Of a stretch of DNA of 42,091 bases, positions 29,593 through 36,876 are shown one piece after another (within the stretch, counting starts at the first letter, position 1; each line of letters starts with the position of its first letter). A program made the translations under genes and the position numbers. The notes below the pieces were generated by a model that was not told where the DNA came from, did not search any database, and worked only from the letters and a program-made list of their open reading frames with translations. The stretch is taken from IMG/VR virus record IMGVR_UViG_3300030419_003672, positions 629 to 42,719 of that record; one strand, 5' to 3'. The DNA is from a virus.

Positions 29593-30003
29593 ATGAAAGT
29601 GTTGTGTATGGGTTCCAGTGATTTAAATTCTAAAACATTTATAATATATGCTATGCAAAATTATAAAAATCCCAAATGCTCAAGCATGGAGGAATTTTAT
29701 GAAGATTTGAATAGGATAAAATATATTAAAAGATTGCTAGGCAGATACCATCAAAAAAACATATTAAAAGAAAGACTTATATTAAATCATATAATAATAT
29801 TAGGAAATTTATTCGGAACAATACCAACATCTAGAATACTCTTTTTCAAATTAAATGAAAACTTACATCCATACCTAAAAACATTTTTAGATTTTCTAAA
29901 TTATTTACCTGAAATACAAGAAGAGATACCAGAAGTTAAATTGAATGATATTCCAGTTGACTTGAAAATAGTAAAAACTTTAAGGGGATTAGGAAATGAA
30001 TAG
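29593..30003 (+). CDS. Conserved hypothetical phage protein, 136 aa
   Basis: MKVLCMGSSDLNSKTFIIYA...; AAGGA upstream. KNPKCSSMEEFYEDLNRIKYIKRLLGRYHQ...LKERLILNHIIILGNLFGT is a motif I recall from T4-like phages (EEFYxDLxRxKYxKRLxxxY...LKERLxLNHxIxLxNxFG). Mostly helical. Overlaps the next gene by 8 nt. Function unknown. Confidence 0.7.
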   Translation: MKVLCMGSSDLNSKTFIIYAMQNYKNPKCSSMEEFYEDLNRIKYIKRLLGRYHQKNILKERLILNHIIILGNLFGTIPTSRILFFKLNENLHPYLKTFLDFLNYLPEIQEEIPEVKLNDIPVDLKIVKTLRGLGNE

Positions 30004-30406
30004 ATTAGTAAACGCTTTCGTGATATATAAGTTTCTAAAACTTCTAGTCCTTCCTTTTGAAAAAACTGATGCTTACAAATTGGGAATAATTGACAAAGAT
30101 GGTAATTATCTCAAAAAACAAAAAGACTTAAAAACGTCAAAAGAGAAACTAGCAAGTAATATATTTACTAGATTGGTATGGAACATAAAGAAAATATTAA
30201 GAAAGATTCCTCTTGGTAAAACCACAATCGCTTCTTTAGCAACTGCTCTTTATCTCATAAGAGAAGAGGCTGAAAAAGTTGGTGTTGATGGAGAATTGTT
30301 AGAAATGGCATTTATTGATCATGTTAATGAAACTTACGACATAGATATTAAGGAAGAGTTATTAACAGAAATGTCTTTAATAGGAGAAAAAAATGGGTTG
30401 CTCTAG
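29996..30406 (+). CDS. Conserved hypothetical phage protein, 136 aa
   Basis: MNRLVNAFVIYKFLKLLVLP..., with FEKTDAYKLGIIDKDGNYLKK and LVWNIKKILRKIPLGKTTIASLATALYLIREEA. This pattern (FKTxAYxxGIIDxxGxxLKK...FHRLVWNxKRLLxKxPxGK) is widely conserved in T4-like marine phages, function unknown. A virion or core role is plausible from its position. Confidence 0.75.
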   Translation: MNRLVNAFVIYKFLKLLVLPFEKTDAYKLGIIDKDGNYLKKQKDLKTSKEKLASNIFTRLVWNIKKILRKIPLGKTTIASLATALYLIREEAEKVGVDGELLEMAFIDHVNETYDIDIKEELLTEMSLIGEKNGLL

Positions 30407-30548
30407 TTGCGGTAGAAACAAATTTAATGCATATAAAGCGGCAAGATCTAATGCAAGAAAATCTAGCACAGGAAAACGATTTAGAAGTGTAGATTTAAAA
30501 GCACAAAGAACTGCAAAATTAAGAAGGCCTATAAGGAAAGTAAGATGA
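30393..30548 (+). CDS. Small Arg/Lys-rich protein, 51 aa
   Basis: MGCSSCGRNKFNAYKAARSN... with a CxxC pair at residues 3-6; the rest is basic, ending RRPIRKVR. Overlaps both neighbours (14 nt before, 4 nt after as ATGA). TAGGAG lies 9 nt upstream. Likely nucleic-acid binding or a virion component. Confidence 0.6.
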   Translation: MGCSSCGRNKFNAYKAARSNARKSSTGKRFRSVDLKAQRTAKLRRPIRKVR

Positions 30549-30874
30549 AAGCATGGAACGTCCTAAAAGAAGACATAGCAACCACCGCATCTGGTGGTGC
30601 AATAAAGGGTTTGGGTAAACCCCCAGAAGATGGTCCTCCTGTTTCTAAAAAGAAAAGAAAAAAATTTGCTGGATCTGATGTATTTGAAGTGAGCAATGAC
30701 GAGTACATGAGTCTCATGAAAGGTAGAAAAAAACATGAACGATGGTCACGCAAATTTAATATGGAAGAAATAGAAAATAAAGAAATTAGACAATACTCAC
30801 ATAGAAATCCTAGTAAATCAATAATATTACAAAATAAAATGACGGGTGATATGATGTACTTGAGGAGATTTTAA
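30545..30874 (+). CDS. Conserved phage protein with leader-like N-terminus, 109 aa
   Basis: MKAWNVLKED..., then GGAIKGLGKPPEDGPPVSKKKRKKFAGSDVFEVSNDEYMSLMKGRKKHERWSRKFNMEE and YSHRNPSKSIILQNKMTGDMMYL. I recall the KKxxKKxAGxxVFEVxxxEYxxxMxGRxKxERWxxxLNMEE and YxHRNPxKxxIxQ patterns from many T4-like phages. Probably virion-associated; not enzymatically interpretable. Confidence 0.7.
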   Translation: MKAWNVLKEDIATTASGGAIKGLGKPPEDGPPVSKKKRKKFAGSDVFEVSNDEYMSLMKGRKKHERWSRKFNMEEIENKEIRQYSHRNPSKSIILQNKMTGDMMYLRRF

Positions 30875-30892
30875 TCAAGATGGAAATGAATA

Positions 30893-31777
30893 ATGAAAAG
30901 CCTAATACCAGCAATAATAGTCATATTAACCTCTATGGGATGCGAATCATTCCAAGAAACTAAGGGTATTCCTACAAATACTTCAAGTACCGTAGTAGAT
31001 TCCGTCCGTGAGCAAAAAGAGCAGTTTGAAGAGATCACAGACGCTTCTAGAGCGATACAGAGCAATTTAGATCTCATTGATAACTCCGCAAATTCGATTC
31101 TAAACGACATAGCGGTTGCTCCCAATCAAGACAGCCCAACACTTAATAAAATCGAAGATTCGGCTGAATTGATAAAAGAACATGTCGATGAAGCAGAAAA
31201 AGAATATATTCGTGTCGAAGAGGCTCTGGAGGATTTAGACCAAGCAAACAAAAGAGTTTCGGCAGCAGTTGGTCAAATAGAAAATCTAGAAGATCTCGTA
31301 AAGGAATATGAGCAGTCGGACAGAGAAATTCGAAAAGAGGCTTTAGAAAATCTACACAGTTATATCACCCTATTCTTTGTAATAGGATTTGGTATGCTCA
31401 TTGGTGGCGCATTCTTAACATTCTGGGTGAGTGGTAAACTCGGTGGAGTCGTACTCGCTATCGGTGTACTTACCGTTGGGTTTGCAGCAGCATCACAATA
31501 TTATTTGGAACAAATTGCTATTGTTGGTCTTGTTGTTTTGATTGTAGGATTCTTCGCAACTCTAGGAGTGGTCGCTTGGTTATTAGTTCAAGGAAAAAAC
31601 GACAAGAAAGCCGTGATGGAAATTGTCCACTTAATAGAAGAAATGAAAAATCATCTAACAAAAGAAGAACGAGGACGAATATTTGGTCAAGGTGGTACTG
31701 CATCTAAGTTAACTAGTTCTATGACAAAAGAAATTATTGCTAAGATAAAAATTAAAAATGGATTTAAAAAGATTTAA
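30893..31777 (+). CDS. Membrane protein with lipoprotein-like start, coiled coil and three C-terminal helices
   Basis: 294 aa. Signal-like MKSLIPAIIVILTSMGCESF with a lipobox-like Cys17, a long helical coiled coil (residues about 35-150, EEALEDLDQANKRVSAAVGQIENLEDL), then three hydrophobic helices (ITLFFVIGFGMLIGGAF, GGVVLAIGVLTVGFAA, IAIVGLVVLIVGFFATLGVVAWLL) and a charged tail. Could be a spanin- or holin-like envelope protein. Its end overlaps the convergent RuvC-like gene by 14 bp. Confidence 0.6.
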   Translation: MKSLIPAIIVILTSMGCESFQETKGIPTNTSSTVVDSVREQKEQFEEITDASRAIQSNLDLIDNSANSILNDIAVAPNQDSPTLNKIEDSAELIKEHVDEAEKEYIRVEEALEDLDQANKRVSAAVGQIENLEDLVKEYEQSDREIRKEALENLHSYITLFFVIGFGMLIGGAFLTFWVSGKLGGVVLAIGVLTVGFAAASQYYLEQIAIVGLVVLIVGFFATLGVVAWLLVQGKNDKKAVMEIVHLIEEMKNHLTKEERGRIFGQGGTASKLTSSMTKEIIAKIKIKNGFKKI

Positions 31778-32348
31778 CCTTTAATTTAGAATATAGTAAT
31801 TTACAAATATAATAAGAATCAACAATATCGGATACTGGATTTCCGATATCTTTCCTCTTTGGTGAAATCTTTTCCTTCAGTTTAACTTTGGTTTCTTTCA
31901 CAAAAGCATCATACATGTCTTTTTTATTTGCGTTTCCTTTTCCAGTGGCAAATTTCTTAACTTCACTGGGAGTAAATACACTCAGAGGAATGCTGTTTTG
32001 ATATATCTTATATTTCAAAACTCCAGTATGTTCTGCTATTTGAAATAACCTATTACTTTTTGAACCAAACGCATAACCCTCTAAAGAAATTTCATCTATA
32101 GGTCCTAGTTTTTCCATAACCCAATCAGAGATGGAATCATATCTCTCTGGATCAGATTCGAATATATCAAAACTTTGTCCTACGATATTACTACCAAAAT
32201 TTTTTGCATATTTATTAGTATCTGTCAAAAAATGAAACATACAATTATTAAAAGAAAATTCTTCATAGTAATCACCAATAAATAAACAAATTGCTGGCGC
32301 ACATAAACTGTAATCTATACCTGCTATGTTCATAAACAACTTCTCCAT
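31764..32348 (-). CDS. RuvC-like Holliday-junction resolvase / RNase H-fold nuclease
   Basis: 194 aa; AAGGAG lies 6 nt before the ATG at 32348. RNase H-fold acidic residues: GIDYSLC (Asp12), ISLEGYAFG (Glu90), DIVDSYY (Asp174/Asp177). TPSEVKKFATGKGNANKKDMYDAF is the typical RuvC-like segment before the last acidic helix. Likely processes branched DNA in recombination-dependent replication, replacing T4 gp49 in function (inference). Confidence 0.82.
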   Translation of the reverse strand: MEKLFMNIAGIDYSLCAPAICLFIGDYYEEFSFNNCMFHFLTDTNKYAKNFGSNIVGQSFDIFESDPERYDSISDWVMEKLGPIDEISLEGYAFGSKSNRLFQIAEHTGVLKYKIYQNSIPLSVFTPSEVKKFATGKGNANKKDMYDAFVKETKVKLKEKISPKRKDIGNPVSDIVDSYYICKLLYSKLKVKSF

Positions 32349-32361
32349 TCACTGCTCCTTA

Positions 32362-32442
32362 CTATTTATTGTCGTCTTTGGGGGTGGGAAATAGAATAAA
32401 CATTGTTGCAATAAGTAATATTAAAAATTCTTGCTCTAACAT
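32362..32442 (-). CDS. Tiny hydrophobic peptide, 26 aa
   Basis: MLEQEFLILLIATMFILFPT..., one membrane helix followed by a charged tail. The ATG abuts the protease stop, with AAGGG 8 nt upstream; sits between the protease and the resolvase. May be translationally coupled; significance uncertain. Confidence 0.4.
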   Translation of the reverse strand: MLEQEFLILLIATMFILFPTPKDDNK

Positions 32443-33165
32443 CTATTCTACCCTTTTAATCGTTTTCCTTATCCAATTTAAATACTGTTTAACCTTTGTT
32501 GCTGAATTTTCATAAACCATCCCATCTGGATCTGTGGATAGTGTGCTTATTATTCCAACTAATTTAAATTCATTTCCAAATATAGAATAAACAGCACCAC
32601 CAGAATCACCAAACCATATGGTGTCCTTTAATGGTAAGAATTTTATATAATTTGGTTCCTCTATTAATGTTCCATAATAAAAGAATACTCCAACCTTACT
32701 GTATTTTTTAATATCTCTACTAAACCCCACAGTGATTAAAAACTTACCTTTATATAGAGTGTCATCTTCGGATACAAGAATTGCGGGAACAATTCCTTCA
32801 ACATCTTTATTTAATACAACTAAAGCGATATCATTCCATATGAGATGTTCATTATATTCTTCATGAATTATAATTTCTTTTAGTAGGTAATACTTGTTAG
32901 ATATTACAAAAAACGCTGGAGGATCATCAACAACATGACCAGCGGTAAGTACAACATTTTTTTCTATGAGAACACCTGATCCTATTAAAGAATTGTTAGT
33001 GTTTCTAAAACAACCAACCGCAGGAAAAGGATCTGAATTAGGTAAAATTTCTTGAAAGAAATTCTCTACTGCCGTAGAATTTTCTAATTGAGGAATATCT
33101 ACAGTTGTTTTACAAGCACATACACATGACAAAGATATGAGTAATGTGAATATTAACTTATACAT
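32443..33165 (-). CDS. Trypsin-like serine protease, exported (lipoprotein-like)
   Basis: 240 aa. MYKLIFTLLISLSCVCACKT is a signal peptide with Cys-rich end, compatible with a lipoprotein. Catalytic triad: His77 (LTAGHVV), Asp112 (NDIALVVL) and Ser188 (GDSGGAV), all in the S1 order. No PDZ domain, so not DegP-like. Upstream the -10-like TATAGT is 4 nt before the ATG without a ribosome site. It would act in the periplasm or on the cell surface; role could be processing of host envelope or phage proteins (inference). Confidence 0.85.
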   Translation of the reverse strand: MYKLIFTLLISLSCVCACKTTVDIPQLENSTAVENFFQEILPNSDPFPAVGCFRNTNNSLIGSGVLIEKNVVLTAGHVVDDPPAFFVISNKYYLLKEIIIHEEYNEHLIWNDIALVVLNKDVEGIVPAILVSEDDTLYKGKFLITVGFSRDIKKYSKVGVFFYYGTLIEEPNYIKFLPLKDTIWFGDSGGAVYSIFGNEFKLVGIISTLSTDPDGMVYENSATKVKQYLNWIRKTIKRVE

Positions 33166-33199
33166 CCATACTATATATGTCTTTTAATATAATAAAGTG

Positions 33200-33238
33200 T
33201 AAAAAAAAGAACACCCCCGTTAAAAACGAGGGTGTTCA
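33200..33238 (-). terminator. Strong intrinsic terminator after the porin
   Basis: On the minus strand GAACACCC(T)CG-TTTTTA-ACGGGGGTGTTC, about 11 bp, followed by eight T residues (down to about 33201). Ends the porin transcript. Confidence 0.9.
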
Positions 33239-33239
33239 G

Positions 33240-33267
33240 AGGAGGTGATCCTATATTATTATAGGAT
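33240..33267 (-). promoter_or_regulatory. Porin 3' UTR with 16S-tail-like GGATCACCTCCT and hairpin
   Basis: Between the porin stop and its terminator: a perfect hairpin ATCCTATA-ATAA-TATAGGAT (33267 to 33248) and, directly after, GGATCACCTCCT (33251 to 33240), identical to the conserved 3' end of bacterial 16S rRNA. CACCTCCT is left single-stranded. A C-rich seed beside a terminator resembles a 3'-UTR-derived small RNA that could pair with Shine-Dalgarno sequences (inference). Confidence 0.45.
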
Positions 33268-34439
33268 TAAAATGCAACACTAAGTTGTGTTGTGAGTAGG
33301 TACTGTCCATCAGAATCACCAGTGTTCCAACCAGAACGACCAAGATCCCAACCAGCATCTACACCATCGAATGCATATCCAAGTGTTGTAGTCCAACGAA
33401 CATAATCATTGATACTAACATTTGCACCAACTTCAAGAATATTCAAATCATTGTCGGAAACACCAAGTTTACCGTTCTGATATTGAACAAATCCCTGAAG
33501 ATTATCGGTGCATTGATATGCAACCAATGCATTGAGGCCATAGTTCTTACTATAACCACCTGTTGCATAGTCAGCAGCGACCCATGAAACACCAAGATCC
33601 CAACCACCGTTTGTGTAGCCAAGATCTAAAGTATAAGTTCCATAGTCCTCTAATTCAGACTGATATGCATATGCAGCACCCGCATGGAATCCTGCACCAA
33701 AATCAAAATCTGCACGAACACTAACACCATAATCATCATTATCGATGAATGCGTTGTTAGAATCAAAACCATCATTATAAGATGCAGATAGATTTACGAA
33801 TCCAAAGTCTCTAGAAACTTCAAGACCCTGTGATCGTCCTTGACCGAAAGTAGTTGCAAGAACACTATATTCTCCTGCAACCTGATCTAGTGGTGAATCG
33901 GTATAACCATTATAAAAAGCGGTTACAAATTGACCTACTTGAAGATCAAAACCAGCACCAAGACCTAGTGTAAGATAAGCATCGACAAGTTCAAACTCGC
34001 CATTGTTATAATCACTAAATTCTCCACTCACATAGTATCCAACCTTATCTAGAATTTCTCCAGAAACTTCTAGACGGGCATATGGAATACTAAATTCATT
34101 ATTTTCAGAAACACCACCATCGTTGTTATATTGCCAACGAGTGATTGCAAAACCATGTACGTTTAGTGTAATAGGTTTATCGTCTGACAACATCATTGTG
34201 CGTGCATTCGCATCAGCCATGACACTCTGTACCATAGCCTTTACTTCTTCGCTGCGACGAGTTTCTAACCAAGTTGGTTTTCTTTCTGAATCTAGTTGAG
34301 CAATTCGTGCTTCTGCTGCGTCCAATCTTTCCTGAAGATCTTCATATGAAGGTTCTCCAGCAACAGAAGGAACAGCAAATGCTGCTACTACAATAGCAGC
34401 AATAATTGCTCCATACATTGTCCATTTCTTTTTACTCAT
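33267..34439 (-). CDS. Outer-membrane beta-barrel porin
   Basis: 390 aa. Signal peptide (MSKKKWTMYGAIIAAIVVAA..., cleavage near VAG-EP), a short coiled coil (YEDLQERLDAAEARIAQLDSE, residues about 32-52), a linker WLETRRSEEVKAMVQSVMAD, then about 16 beta strands (for example ITRWQYNNDGG, YARLEVSGEIL, YYVSGEFSDYN) and a terminal VAF ending in Phe, the BAM signal. Resembles OprP/porin O-P type proteins of planctomycete-like bacteria (recollection). AAGGAG precedes the ATG. A full-length porin is unusual in a phage: may alter nutrient uptake or superinfection. Likely host-derived. Confidence 0.8.
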   Translation of the reverse strand: MSKKKWTMYGAIIAAIVVAAFAVPSVAGEPSYEDLQERLDAAEARIAQLDSERKPTWLETRRSEEVKAMVQSVMADANARTMMLSDDKPITLNVHGFAITRWQYNNDGGVSENNEFSIPYARLEVSGEILDKVGYYVSGEFSDYNNGEFELVDAYLTLGLGAGFDLQVGQFVTAFYNGYTDSPLDQVAGEYSVLATTFGQGRSQGLEVSRDFGFVNLSASYNDGFDSNNAFIDNDDYGVSVRADFDFGAGFHAGAAYAYQSELEDYGTYTLDLGYTNGGWDLGVSWVAADYATGGYSKNYGLNALVAYQCTDNLQGFVQYQNGKLGVSDNDLNILEVGANVSINDYVRWTTTLGYAFDGVDAGWDLGRSGWNTGDSDGQYLLTTQLSVAF

Positions 34440-34460
34440 ACTTTCTCTCCTTATAGAGAA

Positions 34461-34492
34461 ACAGGAAGGTGTTTTAACGAATACCTTCCTGT
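34461..34492 (-). terminator. Hairpin between the small membrane gene and the porin
   Basis: ACAGGAAGGT / ACCTTCCTGT, 10 bp with a 12-nt loop, followed on the minus strand by TTTCTCT. Weak T-run, so it may reduce or process porin transcripts rather than stop all. Confidence 0.5.
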
Positions 34493-34505
34493 AAAAAGAA
34501 TAACT

Positions 34506-34694
34506 TTAGTTTACGGCCTTGGTCACAAGACCCCATAGGGATTCAATAGCCTGTCCAACCCATACAACGCCGTTCCAAGCAAAAGGAACAAGAGTAAGCG
34601 TCCATAGCATTGAACGATTAATACCAACCTTCGATAGGCAACGACTTACGACATCATCACCTGCACAACAAACTCCACTTTCGTTCTTAGACAT
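34506..34694 (-). CDS. Small membrane protein, 62 aa
   Basis: MSKNESGVCCAGDDVVSRCL..., with three cysteines in the first 20 residues, then a membrane helix about 29-48 (MLWTLTLVPFAWNGVVWVGQ) and an amphipathic end. AAGGAG is 7 nt upstream. Upstream of the porin in the same operon and behind an attenuator. Function unknown. Confidence 0.6.
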   Translation of the reverse strand: MSKNESGVCCAGDDVVSRCLSKVGINRSMLWTLTLVPFAWNGVVWVGQAIESLWGLVTKAVN

Positions 34695-34748
34695 ATTAGT
34701 TCTCCTTGTGTTCTAAGATTAAATTTTCCTTCTCTGCGGCCACAGTTC

Positions 34749-34778
34749 TGGAAAAAGAATTGGGGCATACTGCCCCAA
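34749..34778 (-). terminator. Terminator in the leader of the porin operon (attenuator)
   Basis: TTGGGGCA-GTA-TGCCCCAA followed on the minus strand by TTCTTTTT. It lies about 17 nt downstream of the predicted transcription start and before any gene, so it would abort a transcript of about 45 nt unless antitermination occurs. Confidence 0.7.
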
Positions 34779-34801
34779 GTTCTTTGTTAATTAAGATGTA
34801 T

Positions 34802-34829
34802 AGTATATAGTAGATACCTATTTTGTCAA
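34802..34829 (-). promoter_or_regulatory. Sigma70-like promoter TTGACA-N16-TATACT for the porin operon
   Basis: -35 TTGACA at 34824-34829, -10 TATACT at 34802-34807, 16-nt spacer. Leader about 100 nt to the first ATG at 34694. The rest of 34830-34905 is AT-rich with no gene. Confidence 0.82.
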
Positions 34830-34905
34830 CCCCTCAAAAAGAGGATATAAAGACATTTTTTAAAAAAAACTATTATTTTTTAAAGTGGTACTGTCCCATT
34901 AATTT

Positions 34906-36837
34906 TTATTCTTTCGTTAAATCCACCATTTCACAGGAGTTACCACTACATGCTAGTGTTTGTGAACTTGTGGTATTATCTGTTTCTTCATATTTTCTTA
35001 GATCAGTCCAATCAATATCTTTTGGCATTTCCTTAACAAGTTCTTTATATTCTTTTTCGTTACATTCTTGATAAGGTGCTTGCTTATAAACATGATCGCT
35101 ATGGGGAAGGAATGAAACTCCACTCACTTCATCAAAGTGCTTGTATACCCATGCACCAACTTCCATCCACTCATCCTCACGAACTGTAACTGTGATACTT
35201 GGTTTATGTTCACACCAATGTCGCTGATAAATTAACCAATGTTCTAATTGTTCAATTGCAGTCATTTCATCTCGTTTTATCGAACTCTTTGGTGAGTGAA
35301 CAGGGAAAGAGAATACTGTAACATGCTCTGGTTTCATTACACATGCTTCGTGTGGGAATCCCTTGTCCTTCATGAACTGACATAGAGGGTCTTTGTTGTC
35401 TGCACGAACGGTACGAATATAATAATCAGAGTGTCGAGCATGAATTCCAGATGCGGCATCTACCAACTGACTCACTGTACCTGATGGTTTCACGCAAGTA
35501 ATGGCAGCAGACTGATTAATTTTTAACTTCTTTGCATATTGTTTATTTGTATCAATTGCAACCTCTTTTAGTTCGTTGAGAATTTTAGCAAGGTTATCGT
35601 GTCCTTTTCTCCCGTTTGTTAAATCATTGTCCATCACACCTGTAAGAGAAACACCAAGAAGTCTTTCTTCCTCACAGTTCTTCTTCCATTCACCCGACAA
35701 GTAACGGAAGTTTGTAAGAGTAGACTGCCATGTTCCTAAAATAGTTGCAAGTCTTACCTTCTCTTTGAGAGTTTCAAGTGTATCATCATTGCGAACAACA
35801 ACCTCAGTAAGATTACAGAACTCTCTGTCTCTTAGAATGATTTCACTGCATGGATTTACACCAAAGTCATAACTTGAATCTCTACGATCTCCAAGTTTTT
35901 CAACACTCTTTTTTGCAGCAGCACGGTTAAAGATACCACGTTCACCACTCTTGGACTTATAGAGTGAAACCCACTCGTCCATGAATGTACCAATTTCTGG
36001 TTTCTCTTTATACGCAACAGAGTTGTTTGCTAACGCTCTCTGTGCATTTTCATACCACCACTGACCAGTCTTCGCTTCCCGCATTCGTTCGTCTGTGAGA
36101 GATGATAACGAGATAAGGGCACTTCTTCGTACTCCCCCGACGACAACAATTTCCGCAATCTTACAGATAATATCATGACACTCAATCGATGTGAGTTTGC
36201 GTCCAGCAGCCTTCTTATAGGTATCCACCGTGTATCTAAATAAATCATCCAGAGGTTCTGGCCCTGAACTTCTACCACCGAAAGTTTTAAGTCTTTCCCC
36301 CGCAGGTCGAACTTTCGATAAGTCCCATTGTGGAATTTGACCACCAATGAGTAGCGATGTAAGTTCTTTGTAGGCTTTCGCCCAACCCAATTTACTATCT
36401 TGGACAATAATCGTAGTATCACTGTCTTCAAACTCCTCGGCAATCGTTGCCAACTTTCCTAGAAAATCCCTTTCTACACTGAATCCAACACCAGTACCAC
36501 ACATTAGAATATAAAGAATCTCATCGAACGAACGAACTCGCCCTGCACTCACATATGCACAATTATAACCCGCAACATGGTCACGCTTCAATGCTTCTCC
36601 TGCTGTCATGAGAGAACGCATTGAAGGCATAATATTTAAATCAACTATAAAAGATTGTAACTCTTCTCTTTCTTTCTTTGTCACTTTATAATTTTGATTC
36701 TCTTCTAGATGTTCGACAAAGAAATCAAAGTAACGGGAAACAGTTTCTTCCCATGTTTCTCTTCTATTATTTTCATCTAACCAACGAGAATATCTACTGA
36801 GATGAATAAAATCTTGATATGGGGTGGGTAATGACAT
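34906..36837 (-). CDS. nrdJ: Monomeric class II (adenosylcobalamin-dependent) ribonucleoside triphosphate reductase
   Basis: 643 aa, slightly shorter than the Lactobacillus enzyme (about 740). N-terminal YQDFIHLSRYSRWL is typical of the RTPR type. Cys93 (YNCAYVS), Cys330 (NPCSE) and Cys341 (REFCNLTEV) are the active-site cysteines, with Glu332 in the NPCxE loop; C-terminal CSGNSC gives the shuttle pair Cys630/Cys635. GGAG precedes the ATG. Reduces NTPs to dNTPs using B12, without a second subunit or oxygen, so it needs host cobalamin. A TATAAATA late box precedes it, which is unexpected for a replication gene. Confidence 0.9.
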   Translation of the reverse strand: MSLPTPYQDFIHLSRYSRWLDENNRRETWEETVSRYFDFFVEHLEENQNYKVTKKEREELQSFIVDLNIMPSMRSLMTAGEALKRDHVAGYNCAYVSAGRVRSFDEILYILMCGTGVGFSVERDFLGKLATIAEEFEDSDTTIIVQDSKLGWAKAYKELTSLLIGGQIPQWDLSKVRPAGERLKTFGGRSSGPEPLDDLFRYTVDTYKKAAGRKLTSIECHDIICKIAEIVVVGGVRRSALISLSSLTDERMREAKTGQWWYENAQRALANNSVAYKEKPEIGTFMDEWVSLYKSKSGERGIFNRAAAKKSVEKLGDRRDSSYDFGVNPCSEIILRDREFCNLTEVVVRNDDTLETLKEKVRLATILGTWQSTLTNFRYLSGEWKKNCEEERLLGVSLTGVMDNDLTNGRKGHDNLAKILNELKEVAIDTNKQYAKKLKINQSAAITCVKPSGTVSQLVDAASGIHARHSDYYIRTVRADNKDPLCQFMKDKGFPHEACVMKPEHVTVFSFPVHSPKSSIKRDEMTAIEQLEHWLIYQRHWCEHKPSITVTVREDEWMEVGAWVYKHFDEVSGVSFLPHSDHVYKQAPYQECNEKEYKELVKEMPKDIDWTDLRKYEETDNTTSSQTLACSGNSCEMVDLTKE

Positions 36838-36868
36838 TTATCACTTCTCCTAATAACAAACATTACAT

Positions 36869-36876
36869 TATTTATA
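36869..36876 (-). promoter_or_regulatory. T4-type late promoter TATAAATA before nrdJ
   Basis: Exact TATAAATA on the minus strand directly after the thyX stop codon, 32 bp before the nrdJ start. Confidence 0.6.
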
